Assembly (NCBI GenBank): GCA_025499625.1
Contig: JAFMVD010000029.1
Span: forward strand, 1 to 64,000
Direction of reading: 5' to 3'
Origin: Carboxylicivirga fragile
GTDB taxonomy: Bacteria > Bacteroidota > Bacteroidia > Bacteroidales > Marinilabiliaceae
DNA: 64,000 nucleotides
The first letter of the stretch is position 1, and every line of letters starts with the position of its first letter. This document shows positions 35,508 to 45,134 of this stretch, piece by piece. The notes under the pieces are model-generated. The model saw nothing but the letters and a program-made list of their open reading frames with translations. It was not told the DNA's origin and did no database searches. The position numbers were made by a program, and so were the translations under genes.

Positions 35508-36368
35508 ATGAGTTGGACCAATTATCACGGTCATTCAGATTATTGCGATGGGCACGGTAAAATAGAAGATTACATAACCAAAGCTATCGATTTTAATATG
35601 TCTGCCATTGGCATTTCTTCACACGCACCTGTACCATGTCCTACTGATTGGAATATGCCAAAGGATAAATTAGTAGCCTATATCTCAGAAATTGAAACAT
35701 TAAAAAATAAGTATAAAGGCAAGATTGCTGTTTACAAATCTTTGGAAGTGGATTTTATTCCAAACATGATGTCACCGACACATTCTGATATAAAAAATAT
35801 AGATTTGGATTACGTCATTGGATCAGTACATTATATTGATCAATTTGAGGATGGTACGCCTTGGGATATGGATGGGTCTGATAGCCAGATTAAAAAAGGT
35901 TATGAGGAAATATTTCATTCCGACTTTAAAAATTTAGCATTAAAATATTTTTCTGCCCAAAAAGAGATGCTACAAAATCATGCTCCAGATATACTTGGGC
36001 ATATGGATAAGATTAAAGTGCATAATCAAATGTATGATCTAGCTGATCCAAAAGAAAGTTGGTTTGCAAATGAAGTTAAAGAGACTTTGTTGCTTGCTAA
36101 GGAGCAAGGGGTGATCGTTGAAATTAATACGAAGGTATATAATCATTCGAATCTAATATTTCCTGGGCGAGCGTTTTTTCAATTTATAAGAGAGAATGAT
36201 ATACCAATTACAATGAATAGTGATGCACATATGGCCAAGTTTCTAATTGCCGGTTATGAAGATGTTGCCGGTTTACTTCTTGATAATAGTATTACGCATC
36301 TACATGAGTTTATTGAAGGGCAATGGCAACCTGTTAAATTCAATACAAAAGGATTAATTTTTAAGTAA
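35508..36368 (+). CDS. PHP-domain histidinol-phosphatase-like protein, second copy
   Basis: 286 residues. It is a paralogue of the gene at 9569-10429. Metal-binding motifs are HGHSDYCDGHG, SSHAPVPCP, GSVHY, GHMDKI, INTKVY and NSDAHM. The first motif is HxH, as in the family, and the last is SDAH, so the active site looks complete. It belongs to the HisJ-type phosphatases; no histidine-pathway gene is near, so the substrate may differ from histidinol phosphate. It is divergent from prfC and converges with the carboxylase operon across the terminator at 36380-36418. Confidence 0.83.
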   Translation: MSWTNYHGHSDYCDGHGKIEDYITKAIDFNMSAIGISSHAPVPCPTDWNMPKDKLVAYISEIETLKNKYKGKIAVYKSLEVDFIPNMMSPTHSDIKNIDLDYVIGSVHYIDQFEDGTPWDMDGSDSQIKKGYEEIFHSDFKNLALKYFSAQKEMLQNHAPDILGHMDKIKVHNQMYDLADPKESWFANEVKETLLLAKEQGVIVEINTKVYNHSNLIFPGRAFFQFIRENDIPITMNSDAHMAKFLIAGYEDVAGLLLDNSITHLHEFIEGQWQPVKFNTKGLIFK

Positions 36369-36379
36369 TATATGTCATG

Positions 36380-36418
36380 AAAAAACGCAAAGTAGCTGAT
36401 GCAACTTTGCGTTTTTTT
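36380..36418. terminator. bidirectional terminator between convergent genes
   Basis: AAAACGCAAAGT / ACTTTGCGTTTT stem flanked by an A-run and a T-run. It serves both the PHP gene and the leftward carboxylase operon. Confidence 0.9.
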
Positions 36419-36432
36419 AGTTCAATTGTTCT

Positions 36433-37971
36433 TTAAAGAGGAATATTTCCGTGTTTTTTAGGTGGATTTGATTCGCTCTTGTTTTGAGTCATCTCCAATG
36501 CTTGAATTAATTTATACCTCGTATCCTTTGGTAGTATAATTTCATCGATATAACCAAGTTCTGCAGCGCGATAAGGATTAGCAAAATTTTCGCGATAATC
36601 GTCAACACGTTTCGTTTTCGATTCTTCATCCACATCACCTCGGAAAATAATATTTACCGCTCCTTCAGGTCCCATAACTGCAATTTCGGCTGTTGGATAG
36701 GCTAAGTTTATATCTGCCGCCAAATGTTTAGATGCCATAACATCGTAGGCACCACCGTAGGCTTTACGTGTAATAACTGTAATTTTAGGCACTGTTGCTT
36801 CGGCATAAGCATAAAGCAGTTTAGCTCCATGTTTGATGATTCCACCGTATTCTTGAACCGTTCCTGGTAAAAATCCGGGTACGTCTACAAAACTTACAAC
36901 CGGAATATTAAAGGCATCGCAAAAACGAACAAAACGTGCTCCTTTGGTCGATGAATCAATATCTAAAACGCCAGCTAGATAATTGGGTTGATTACCAACT
37001 ATACCAACTGTTCGTCCTGCCATTCGACCAAAACCAGTAATGATGTTTTGGGCATAATGTGGCATAACTTCCAAGAAGTGCTCGTTGTCAACAACCTTAC
37101 CAATGATATCGTGCATATCGTATGGTTTATTCGGATCGGCCGGGATTAAATCTTGTAGATCCTGACTCTCACGTTTAATGTCATCGGTTGTTGCAAGCAC
37201 TGGTGCATCTTCCATATTATTAGAAGGTAAAAAGCTCAGTAGCTCACGAATCATCATCAAAGTGTGTTCATCATCATCGCCCATGAAATGTGCCACGCCA
37301 CTTTTTGAGTTGTGTGTCATTGCACCACCCAATTCTTCTTTGCTTACCTCTTCGTGTGTCACCGTTTTAATAACTTCTGGTCCGGTTACAAACATGTAAC
37401 TCGTATTCTTAACCATAAAAATAAAATCGGTTAGTGCTGGGGAATAGACAGCTCCACCAGCGCATGGTCCCATTATCGCTGAGATTTGTGGAATTACACC
37501 TGAAGACTTTACGTTTAGGTGGAAGATATCGCCATATCCTGCAAGGCTTTGCACACCTTCTTGTATTCTAGCTCCTCCTGAATCATTCAAGCCAATCAAG
37601 GGTGCTCCCATCTTCAGCGCCAATTTTGACACCTTAATAATTTTATCGGCATTGGTTCTACTTAATGAGCCACCAAACACAGTGAAATCTTGTGCGAAAA
37701 CATATACCAAACGCCCATCCACTTTACCATAACCTGTAATTGCACCATCGCCAGGAAATTGAGTTTTCTCCATGCCAAAATTGGTACACTTGTGTTTTAC
37801 CAATTTATCCATTTCAACGAAGGTTCCTTCATCGAGGAAGCAATTAATTCTTTCTCGAGCTGTTAGTTTACCTCCTTTGTGTTGCTTAGCAATACGAGCC
37901 TCGCCACCACCTGCTTCTGCTTGCTGGTTGCGTTCTTCAAATTTGTTATATTTATCTTGTAAATTCTGCAT
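36433..37971 (-). CDS. acyl-CoA carboxylase carboxyltransferase (beta) subunit
   Basis: 512 residues, the carboxyltransferase of a biotin-dependent acyl-CoA carboxylase, most like propionyl-CoA carboxylase beta or the methylmalonyl-CoA 12S family. Family blocks include [95 protein letters not shown] and the oxyanion-forming [11 protein letters not shown]. It is the last gene of a three-gene operon with BCCP and biotin carboxylase. The expected substrate is propionyl-CoA, in the propionate/succinate route; this is inference from family. Confidence 0.92.
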   Translation of the reverse strand: MQNLQDKYNKFEERNQQAEAGGGEARIAKQHKGGKLTARERINCFLDEGTFVEMDKLVKHKCTNFGMEKTQFPGDGAITGYGKVDGRLVYVFAQDFTVFGGSLSRTNADKIIKVSKLALKMGAPLIGLNDSGGARIQEGVQSLAGYGDIFHLNVKSSGVIPQISAIMGPCAGGAVYSPALTDFIFMVKNTSYMFVTGPEVIKTVTHEEVSKEELGGAMTHNSKSGVAHFMGDDDEHTLMMIRELLSFLPSNNMEDAPVLATTDDIKRESQDLQDLIPADPNKPYDMHDIIGKVVDNEHFLEVMPHYAQNIITGFGRMAGRTVGIVGNQPNYLAGVLDIDSSTKGARFVRFCDAFNIPVVSFVDVPGFLPGTVQEYGGIIKHGAKLLYAYAEATVPKITVITRKAYGGAYDVMASKHLAADINLAYPTAEIAVMGPEGAVNIIFRGDVDEESKTKRVDDYRENFANPYRAAELGYIDEIILPKDTRYKLIQALEMTQNKSESNPPKKHGNIPL

Positions 37972-37988
37972 TGTCTTTAGTTTGTAAG

Positions 37989-38501
37989 TTACTGTGCTTC
38001 AATTTCAATTAATGGTTGATGACCTTCAACGGCATCTCCTTCGTTAACCATTACTTTTTTAACGATACCATCTGCTGCACTTTTGTATTCACTTTCCATT
38101 TTCATGGCAGATACCACAATTACAGTCTGTCCTTTTTCAACAGTATCACCTTCGTTTACAGGTATCTTTACAATCTTACCCGGCATTGGTGTTGAAATGA
38201 TATTACCACCTGCATCAAGCTTGCTTTTTGATTTGGAACGATAACGAGCGGCTGCATCAATCACCTCAATTTCGTAGTAGTTATTGATTGTGTTCACCTT
38301 GTATTCATTTGGTGTATCTCCTTCAATCATTTCCATGTTGATCGATTTACCATCCATAATGATTGAATAAGCATCTATTTCTACTTTTTCAATGTCTAAA
38401 TCGTATATGCGATTATCGATCTCAACCTTGTATTTCGAACCATTCTTTTCGATCACATTTATCTTTGCAACCCTGGTATCTATTTTTAATTCTAATGACA
38501 T
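37989..38501 (-). CDS. biotin carboxyl carrier protein subunit
   Basis: 170 residues. The N-terminal beta-rich part (about 1-85) probably contacts the partner subunits. The C-terminal biotinyl domain (about 100-170) has [22 protein letters not shown] and the biotinylation motif AMKM with Lys134 as the attachment site. It carries carboxyl groups between the biotin carboxylase (12 bases upstream) and the carboxyltransferase (17 bases downstream), so the three are surely one transcript. Confidence 0.92.
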   Translation of the reverse strand: MSLELKIDTRVAKINVIEKNGSKYKVEIDNRIYDLDIEKVEIDAYSIIMDGKSINMEMIEGDTPNEYKVNTINNYYEIEVIDAAARYRSKSKSKLDAGGNIISTPMPGKIVKIPVNEGDTVEKGQTVIVVSAMKMESEYKSAADGIVKKVMVNEGDAVEGHQPLIEIEAQ

Positions 38502-38512
38502 ATGAGGGTGTT

Positions 38513-40021
38513 TTAAAGTCTAACGATGTTTTTTCTTCTTGCGTACTCTTTCCATGCTGACTGATTTGGCGTTGCAACATTAGATTTTGTTGCTGCAGCG
38601 TCCATCTTTTCAGTATAATCGAGGTAGGCAACCAAAAGAGCGATGTCTTCACAGTAATCGGAACAATCATCATCCATCATTAGAAAGTCCATGTTCTTTT
38701 CAATGAAGTGAGTATCATACTTTCCGTTTACAAAATCATCTGCCTTCATTATTTGAGAAACAAATGGGATGGATGTTTTTACTCCCGTTATCTTGTATTC
38801 GTATAAGGCGCGTTTCATTCTTTCGATGGCTTCGTGTCTGGTTGGTGCCCACGAGATTAGTTTTGATATCATTGGATCGTAATGAAACGGAATTTCATAA
38901 CCTTCATATACATAGCCATCTGTTCGAATTCCTAGTCCCAATGGTTCTGAAATATTCTTAACCACACCTGGGCAAGGCATGAAGTTGTTTTTATGATCCT
39001 CGGCATATATTCTACATTCGATGGAATGTCCATTTTGCCTCAAATCTTCCTGTTTGAACGCCAGTGGTAATCCGTTGGCGACATTAATTTGAGCCTTCAC
39101 TAAGTCAACTCCTGTCACACGCTCGGTAATGGGATGTTCAACCTGAAGTCGGGTATTCATTTCCAGGAAATAGTAGTTAAGATCATTATCGACTAAAAAC
39201 TCAACCGTTCCAGCACCAACATAGTCAACCGATTTAGCTGCATCTATGGCACATTGTCCCATCTTTTCTCTTAACTCGGGTGTCATTAGGGGAGAAGGAG
39301 TTTCTTCCACCACCTTTTGGTGGCGACGCTGAACTGAGCATTCTCTTTCGAAAAGGTGCACATAGTTACCATGTTCATCAGCCATTATCTGAAACTCGAT
39401 GTGATGCGGACCTTCTATGTATTTCTCAATGTAAACGGCGTCGTTACCAAACGAAGACCTAGCCTCGGATTTGGCCATTTCGTATGATGAAACCAAGTCT
39501 TTTTCATCGCGAACAAGTCTCATTCCTTTACCACCACCACCGGCACTCGCTTTGAGCATTACAGGATATCCTATTTTCTTCGCAACTGATTTAAGTTTAT
39601 CAGTCGCAATGTTTTCCTTTGTTCCAGGTACTACGGGCACACCATTATCTATCATCAGTTGGCGAGCAGTTAGTTTATCGCCCATTGTATTAATGGCATA
39701 AATGGAAGGACCTATGAATTTGATTCCCGCCTTATTCACTTTCTCAGCAAATTCAGCATTTTCGGATAAGAATCCGTAACCTGGGTGTATGGCATCTGCT
39801 TTTGATTTCAGTGCCACTTCCAGTATTTTATCTATATTTAAATAGCTTTCCGATGATGTTGCCGGTCCAACGCAATAGGCTTCGTCGGCATACCTTACAT
39901 GCATCGCGCTACGATCAGCTTCGGAATATATGGCAACTGAATTGATGCCCATTTCTCTGCACGATCGCATTACTCGCACCGCTATTTCTCCGCGGTTGGC
40001 TACTAATACTTTTTCAATCAT
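38513..40021 (-). CDS. biotin carboxylase subunit of acyl-CoA carboxylase
   Basis: 502 residues from the ATG at 40021 (MIEKVLVANRGEIAVRVMRS); the frame reads on upstream for 35 codons without family similarity. ATP-grasp biotin carboxylase: VANRGEIAVR, HPGYGFLSENAEFA, the glycine-rich ATP loop ASAGGGGKGMR, ERECSVQRRHQKVVEE, LEMNTRLQVEHPITE and ECRIYAEDH. It carboxylates biotin on the carrier protein using ATP and bicarbonate. It is the first gene of the operon. It ends with a basic C-terminal extension (EYARRKNIVRL). Confidence 0.94.
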   Translation of the reverse strand: MIEKVLVANRGEIAVRVMRSCREMGINSVAIYSEADRSAMHVRYADEAYCVGPATSSESYLNIDKILEVALKSKADAIHPGYGFLSENAEFAEKVNKAGIKFIGPSIYAINTMGDKLTARQLMIDNGVPVVPGTKENIATDKLKSVAKKIGYPVMLKASAGGGGKGMRLVRDEKDLVSSYEMAKSEARSSFGNDAVYIEKYIEGPHHIEFQIMADEHGNYVHLFERECSVQRRHQKVVEETPSPLMTPELREKMGQCAIDAAKSVDYVGAGTVEFLVDNDLNYYFLEMNTRLQVEHPITERVTGVDLVKAQINVANGLPLAFKQEDLRQNGHSIECRIYAEDHKNNFMPCPGVVKNISEPLGLGIRTDGYVYEGYEIPFHYDPMISKLISWAPTRHEAIERMKRALYEYKITGVKTSIPFVSQIMKADDFVNGKYDTHFIEKNMDFLMMDDDCSDYCEDIALLVAYLDYTEKMDAAATKSNVATPNQSAWKEYARRKNIVRL

Positions 40022-40270
40022 AATGGAAATAAGGGTTTCTATTGAGCTTAATTGCTCTGATATATAAAAATTTAATAAGCCTTTTGTTCTAAATAAGATT
40101 AAAAGACTAAAATATCTCAATTGCAAAAATGATGATTTTAATCAAGTTTCCAAATAATTTGATCACTTTGTGTGGAATCATTATAAATAGTGAAAGCATC
40201 AAACTACTCGCCGTTTCGATGGTTATTAATTCTATATCTTTGAATTTTAATAAGAATAAAATAGACTGTT

Positions 40271-40777
40271 ATGCTGAATAAAAATGTTGAAAAAGCATTG
40301 GTGAATCAAATAGAGAAAGAAGCTTATTCTTCTAATCTATATCTGGCTATGGCTGTTTGGGCCGAAACGAATGGTTTCGAAGGAACAGCTCAGTGGTTTT
40401 ACGCACAATCCGAGGAAGAGCGTTTACACATGTTGAAGTTTATTCGTTATGTGAATGAGCGTGGTGGTAATTCTGTTATACCGGCCATTGCACAGCCACC
40501 ATCGGAATATAAAGACATGAAAGAGGTTTTTGCCAAGACATTAGAGCACGAACAATACGTTTCAAGTTTAATTAACGATATGGTTGGTGTTTGTGTGAAG
40601 GAAAAAGATTACACGACTCAAACTTGGTTGCAATGGTTCGTTAACGAGCAAATTGAAGAAGAAGCTTCGGTTTCAGGTATCAATGATAAACTTCGCTTAT
40701 TAGGTGATCACAACCTATATATGTTTGATAGAGACATTATGGGGATGCGCGGTGTTGTACCAGCAAGTGCTGAGTAA
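40271..40777 (+). CDS. ftnA: bacterial non-haem ferritin
   Basis: 168 residues, a four-helix-bundle iron-storage ferritin. Ferroxidase ligands line up with FtnA numbering: Glu17 (EKEAYSSNLY), Glu50 and His53 (SEEERLHML), and the later Glu in LEHEQYVSSLI and NEQIEEEAS. It oxidises and stores iron as ferric mineral in the cytoplasm. It appears monocistronic, with a GC-rich terminator at 40797-40823 shared with the convergent GH15 gene. Confidence 0.95.
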   Translation: MLNKNVEKALVNQIEKEAYSSNLYLAMAVWAETNGFEGTAQWFYAQSEEERLHMLKFIRYVNERGGNSVIPAIAQPPSEYKDMKEVFAKTLEHEQYVSSLINDMVGVCVKEKDYTTQTWLQWFVNEQIEEEASVSGINDKLRLLGDHNLYMFDRDIMGMRGVVPASAE

Positions 40778-40796
40778 GTATCAATAGAATATAAGT

Positions 40797-40823
40797 AAAA
40801 AGCCCCGCACTGCGGGGCTTTTT
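40797..40823. terminator. bidirectional terminator
   Basis: AAAAAGCCCCGC / GCGGGGCTTTTT with a 3-base loop, between the convergent ferritin and GH15 genes. Confidence 0.95.
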
Positions 40824-40826
40824 AAT

Positions 40827-42632
40827 TTAATGTATTGTACTTAGTATTTTCTCCTCTTTTGTTATTTCATTACCCGAAAGCGTTATAGCTGTCTCTATAA
40901 TTGCCAAGTGGGAGTAGGCCTGAGGGAAGTTGCCCAATAAGCGACGTGATTTAAAATCTAAATCTTCGCTAAATAAGCCCAGATGATTGGAAGAAGCGAG
41001 CAATTGCTCAAATTTACGTGTTGCTTCATCTTTTAATCCAATTTTATACAAGCTATTGATTAACCAGAATGAACAGATTGTAAAGGCTGATTTAGGTTCC
41101 CCAAAATCATCTTTATTTTTATATCGGAACATCAAACCTTCGTGTTCCAATTCTTTTTGAATCGCTAAAACAGTCTTCTTATATCGCTGGTCGTCGGCTT
41201 TAATGAAACCGTAATTCTCCATTAATAAAACAGCAGCATCTAAATCGTTGGAGCCATACGCTTGTGTAAATGCGTGTTGTTCATCTGACCATGCATTAGT
41301 ATAAATGTCTAACTCAATATCAAGCTTCAATTCATTCCATGCCTTATCGTAAGTGTCTCGACGAAGTAGTTTAGCAATTTTTTGAGCTCTGTCAATTGCC
41401 ACCCAACATAGCACCTTACTAAAGGTGAAGTGTTTGCCTTCTGATCGAATTTCCCAGATTCCCTTATCAGGTTCTTGCCAGTTTTCTTCTACAATCTTTA
41501 CAATGTTACGTACAATTGTCCAAAGGTCTTCGCTTCGTTCTAAGGTGGTGCTGTAGAGCTTGAAATATTGTAAGATAACATCCATTAAGATGCCATAAAT
41601 GTCGTTTTGCTTTTGAATATAGGCTGCATTACCAACGCGTACTGGTTTACTACCTTCGTAACCATCAAGGTGAGTTAACTCTATTTCATGGAGGTTTTTT
41701 TCGCCATGTATGCCGTACATGATTTGCATCTTTTCACCTTTGTCAGGCATCAAATTGATGACGAAATCTAAGTAACGTTCTACAATTTTATGATGCCCCA
41801 ACTGCGTCATTATCTTAACTACCATCGATGCATCACGTATCCAGCAGAAGCGATAATCCCAGTTACGCACTTCTCCAATTGTTTCAGGTAATGATGTGGT
41901 AAGTGCAGCTAAAATAGCACCTGATTTCTGATAGTTTAATAATTTAAGCGTAAGTGCACTTCGAAGAATTTCTTCGGTGTATTTTTTATACGTTGTTGTT
42001 CTATCTGACCAGTTTAGCCAATAGGTTTTTGTTCGCTCTAATTTTAAGTACGATCGAGAAGTTGATTGATGCAGTAATTTCTGATTGTAGCTCAATAGTA
42101 AGAATTCATTCTGCTCAATAGAAATACTTTCGGTATTAACTATTTTTTGCTTATCGAGAGAAGAATATAAATAAACCGAATCGTATTCTCCAGCAGTGGT
42201 ATACGCTTTGATGTATTCCTTCTCATCATTTACAACAGTTGGATGTTCGGCATATTCGAGCTGAGGAGTGAAGTTAACAACTACATCAACTTTACCCGAT
42301 ACGTGTTTAATGTAGCGAACAATGTCTGGTGGCGTGTAATACTTGCCATTCTCATTACGATATCTTGGCATAAAGTCATGCAACTCAAATTCACCCGAAG
42401 CGCATGTAAAACGAGTAACCAAAATATTGGTATGTGGTAAATAAAACTGTTTACTAGTATAATCTTCGGTAGGTTTTATACTAAAATATCCACCTCTGTT
42501 CTCATCTAATATTTTTGCAAATGTAGATGGCGAAGCAAAATGAGGTAAACAAAGCCATTCAACTGCTCCTGATTCAGATACTAAAGCTGCACTTCGGCAG
42601 TTACCAATGATGCCATAATTTAGGTTATTCAT
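40827..42632 (-). CDS. glycoside hydrolase family 15 protein (trehalase/glucoamylase type)
   Basis: 601 residues from the ATG at 42632 (MNNLNYGIIGNCRSAALVSESGAVEWLCLP); nine upstream codons are open but unlike the family. An N-terminal beta-sandwich is followed by an (alpha/alpha)6 barrel with the GH15 signature RNWDYRFCWIRDASMVV (about residue 255) and HLDGYEGSKPVRVGNAAYIQKQNDIYG. These proteins act on alpha-glucosidic bonds; bacterial relatives include trehalases and isomaltose hydrolases. It is divergent from the trehalose-6-phosphate synthase/phosphatase fusion, so trehalose is the likeliest substrate, though this is an inference. There is no signal peptide, so it acts in the cytoplasm. 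Confidence 0.88.
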   Translation of the reverse strand: MNNLNYGIIGNCRSAALVSESGAVEWLCLPHFASPSTFAKILDENRGGYFSIKPTEDYTSKQFYLPHTNILVTRFTCASGEFELHDFMPRYRNENGKYYTPPDIVRYIKHVSGKVDVVVNFTPQLEYAEHPTVVNDEKEYIKAYTTAGEYDSVYLYSSLDKQKIVNTESISIEQNEFLLLSYNQKLLHQSTSRSYLKLERTKTYWLNWSDRTTTYKKYTEEILRSALTLKLLNYQKSGAILAALTTSLPETIGEVRNWDYRFCWIRDASMVVKIMTQLGHHKIVERYLDFVINLMPDKGEKMQIMYGIHGEKNLHEIELTHLDGYEGSKPVRVGNAAYIQKQNDIYGILMDVILQYFKLYSTTLERSEDLWTIVRNIVKIVEENWQEPDKGIWEIRSEGKHFTFSKVLCWVAIDRAQKIAKLLRRDTYDKAWNELKLDIELDIYTNAWSDEQHAFTQAYGSNDLDAAVLLMENYGFIKADDQRYKKTVLAIQKELEHEGLMFRYKNKDDFGEPKSAFTICSFWLINSLYKIGLKDEATRKFEQLLASSNHLGLFSEDLDFKSRRLLGNFPQAYSHLAIIETAITLSGNEITKEEKILSTIH

Positions 42633-42699
42633 ACGCGTAAACTTTCTAATAAACTTCAATCTTCTTTTCTTCTCACAATCATATAACCAATAAAGGTGT

Positions 42700-42707
42700 A
42701 TATTTGC
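42700..42707 (+). promoter_or_regulatory. candidate -7 element for otsAB
   Basis: TATATTTG fits TAnnTTTG and is followed by C. It would give a leader of about 100 nt. No good -33 element is visible 20 bases upstream, so the call is tentative. Confidence 0.35.
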
Positions 42708-42807
42708 TTAAACAGCGCGAAAAAAAGGTATTTTTCTTTAAATTGCTATTTTTTCATACAATACTTGATGAATAAATAGTTAAATCTTTTAAACCTAAAT
42801 ATAATAT

Positions 42808-45018
42808 ATGTCGAGACTTCACATTGTTGCCAATAGATTACCGTATAGTATAGTTAAGCAAGAGGATGGATTTCAGTTGATTGAGAGTGTTGGTGGATTG
42901 GCCACAGGCATGAAATCAGTGTATACTGAATATGGTGGGAAATGGATTGGTTGGTCGGGCCATAATTCCGATGACTTAACATACGAAGAAGCAAGTGAGA
43001 TTGATGATTTATTGGAAGAAAAAGGTTGCGCGACTGTTCCATTGAGTGATTCTGATATTTTAGAATATTATGAAGGCTTTAGTAATAAAACAATATGGCC
43101 TTTGTTTCATTATTTTACGCAATATGTTGATTATGCTCCAGAGAATTGGGAGACATTTAAGCGTGTTAATCAGCGTTTTGCCGATAGGGTTTTAGATGTT
43201 TGTGATGATGGAGATACGGTTTGGGTTCATGATTATCAACTGCTATTAGTTCCTGAAATGATTAAATCAAAGAAACCGGGCGTAACGGTTGGTTTCTTTT
43301 TGCACATACCTTTCCCATCGTACGAAGTATTTCGTATTCTTCCCTGGCGCATGGAACTAATAAATGGTATGTTGGGAGCGGATTTATTAGGTTTCCATAT
43401 TTACGATTACGAACGCCATTTCTTAAGTTGTGTTCGTCGTTTGTTTGGTCACGAAATAGCCCTGAATCAAATACATGTTGATGAACGAATCGTTAAAGTT
43501 GATGCTTATCCAATGGGTATTGATTACGATAAGTTTAGCAATGCTTCAACAGCTGTAATGCAAAAAACGGTGCATGAACGCTCCGAGCTACACAAGGAAT
43601 TGGAAAAGTATTTTCTAATGTCTCCTGACCGAAGGTTAGTTTTATCCATTGATCGTTTGGATTACTCTAAGGGTATTCCGCAACGTTTAAAATCGTTTGG
43701 TAAATTTCTTGATAAACATCCTGAATTCAGAGGTAGTGTAACACTAATAATGTTAGCTGTGCCAAGTCGTGGGCATGTTGAGGAGTATCAGATACTTAAG
43801 CGCGAAGTTGACGAGTTGGTTGGTAAGATAAATGGTGAATACGGTAGCGTAAATTATACGCCGGTATGGTATTTTTATCGGGCTCTTCCTTTTGAGAATT
43901 TAGTGGAACTATATAATTCATGTGATGTTGCTCTTATTACGCCACTTCGCGATGGAATGAATTTGGTTGCTAAGGAATATGTCGCATCAAGAAATACTCA
44001 AACCGGAGTTGTTGTGCTAAGTGAGATGGCTGGAGTGAGTAAAGAGATGGGGGAGGCCATTACTATTAATCCGATTAACGAAGATGAGATTGCGGAAGCC
44101 CTGCATCGTGCCTTAACCATGCCGAAGCAGGAACAACAAGAGCGCATGAAACATCTACAGAATCGAATTAAGCGTTATTCAATTTTTAAGTGGGCCAGTG
44201 ATTTTGTAAACGATTTGGAGAAAGTTAAGCTTATTCAGAAAGCTTATTTGGCAAAAAAGATATCTAAAACAGTTTATAAGGAAATTGACACCAAGTATAC
44301 TAAGGCAAAGAAACGTGCTATATTCCTTGATTATGATGGTACACTAACTTCTTTCCACAAAGATCCGCAGGAAGCTTATCCTAATGAGGAGTTGTTCGAT
44401 ATACTAGAGGCTTTAATTGCTGATGAAAAGAATACCGTAACAATCATTAGTGGGCGCGACAAAGAAACATTGGAGAAATGGTTCGCCGATATTCCAATAA
44501 ACTTAATTTGCGAACATGGTGTTTGGTTACGTAAACTAGGTGAGGATTGGCAAACATTGACTCAAGTAAATAATGATTGGATGCCAATGATACGTCCAGT
44601 TTTAGAGCGCTTTGTGGATCGTACCCCAGGTTCTTTTATTGAAGAGAAAAATTATTCTCTGGTATGGCATTATCGCAAGGCTGAACCAGAACAAAGTGAA
44701 ATACGAGCCAAAGAATTGACCGATGAATTACTTGGTTTGGTTGGAAGCCTCCATTTAGAAATAATGGAAGGAAGCAAGGTTATTGAAGTGAAAAATGGTG
44801 GTATCAATAAAGGCATTGCAGCCAATCAATTTATTCAGAATGAGAAATATGATTTCTTAACAGCCATTGGCGATGATTGGACAGATGAGTACATGTTTAA
44901 GGAATTACCAAAGGAAACAATAACTATAAAGGTTGGAATGAATCGTACTGCCGCAGCATACAAACTAGAATCAGTAGAGGCTGTTAGAGGATTTCTTAAA
45001 AAGCTAGGTGAGATATAG
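42808..45018 (+). CDS. otsAB: bifunctional trehalose-6-phosphate synthase/phosphatase
   Basis: 736 residues. The N-terminal GT20 glycosyltransferase (about 1-470) has RLPYSI, WIGWSGHN, WVHDYQLLLVPEMI, FFLHIPFPSYEVFRILPWR, LLGFHIYDYERHF, DRLDYSKGIPQRLKSF and LRDGMNLVAKEYVASR. A HAD-type phosphatase follows (about 490-735) with the nucleophile motif FLDYDGTLTSF, SGRDKETLEKWF and IGDDWTDEYMF. Together they make trehalose from UDP-glucose and glucose-6-phosphate through trehalose-6-phosphate, in one cytoplasmic protein. The neighbouring GH15 gene may provide breakdown. A terminator follows at 45043-45085. Confidence 0.95.
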   Translation: MSRLHIVANRLPYSIVKQEDGFQLIESVGGLATGMKSVYTEYGGKWIGWSGHNSDDLTYEEASEIDDLLEEKGCATVPLSDSDILEYYEGFSNKTIWPLFHYFTQYVDYAPENWETFKRVNQRFADRVLDVCDDGDTVWVHDYQLLLVPEMIKSKKPGVTVGFFLHIPFPSYEVFRILPWRMELINGMLGADLLGFHIYDYERHFLSCVRRLFGHEIALNQIHVDERIVKVDAYPMGIDYDKFSNASTAVMQKTVHERSELHKELEKYFLMSPDRRLVLSIDRLDYSKGIPQRLKSFGKFLDKHPEFRGSVTLIMLAVPSRGHVEEYQILKREVDELVGKINGEYGSVNYTPVWYFYRALPFENLVELYNSCDVALITPLRDGMNLVAKEYVASRNTQTGVVVLSEMAGVSKEMGEAITINPINEDEIAEALHRALTMPKQEQQERMKHLQNRIKRYSIFKWASDFVNDLEKVKLIQKAYLAKKISKTVYKEIDTKYTKAKKRAIFLDYDGTLTSFHKDPQEAYPNEELFDILEALIADEKNTVTIISGRDKETLEKWFADIPINLICEHGVWLRKLGEDWQTLTQVNNDWMPMIRPVLERFVDRTPGSFIEEKNYSLVWHYRKAEPEQSEIRAKELTDELLGLVGSLHLEIMEGSKVIEVKNGGINKGIAANQFIQNEKYDFLTAIGDDWTDEYMFKELPKETITIKVGMNRTAAAYKLESVEAVRGFLKKLGEI

Positions 45019-45042
45019 GTGCTTAAGCTTTATGAAAAAAAT

Positions 45043-45085
45043 AATCCGATCTCCTAAGCAATGTGCGAAGGAGATCGGATTTTGT
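45043..45085. terminator. terminator between convergent genes
   Basis: AATCCGATCTCCT / AGGAGATCGGATT stem followed by TTGTTTT. It lies between otsAB and the leftward efflux operon. Confidence 0.85.
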
Positions 45086-45134
45086 TTTATTGTGATCGGC
45101 TAATCTGCCAATCGTTTTATTTAAGTTATGCAGT

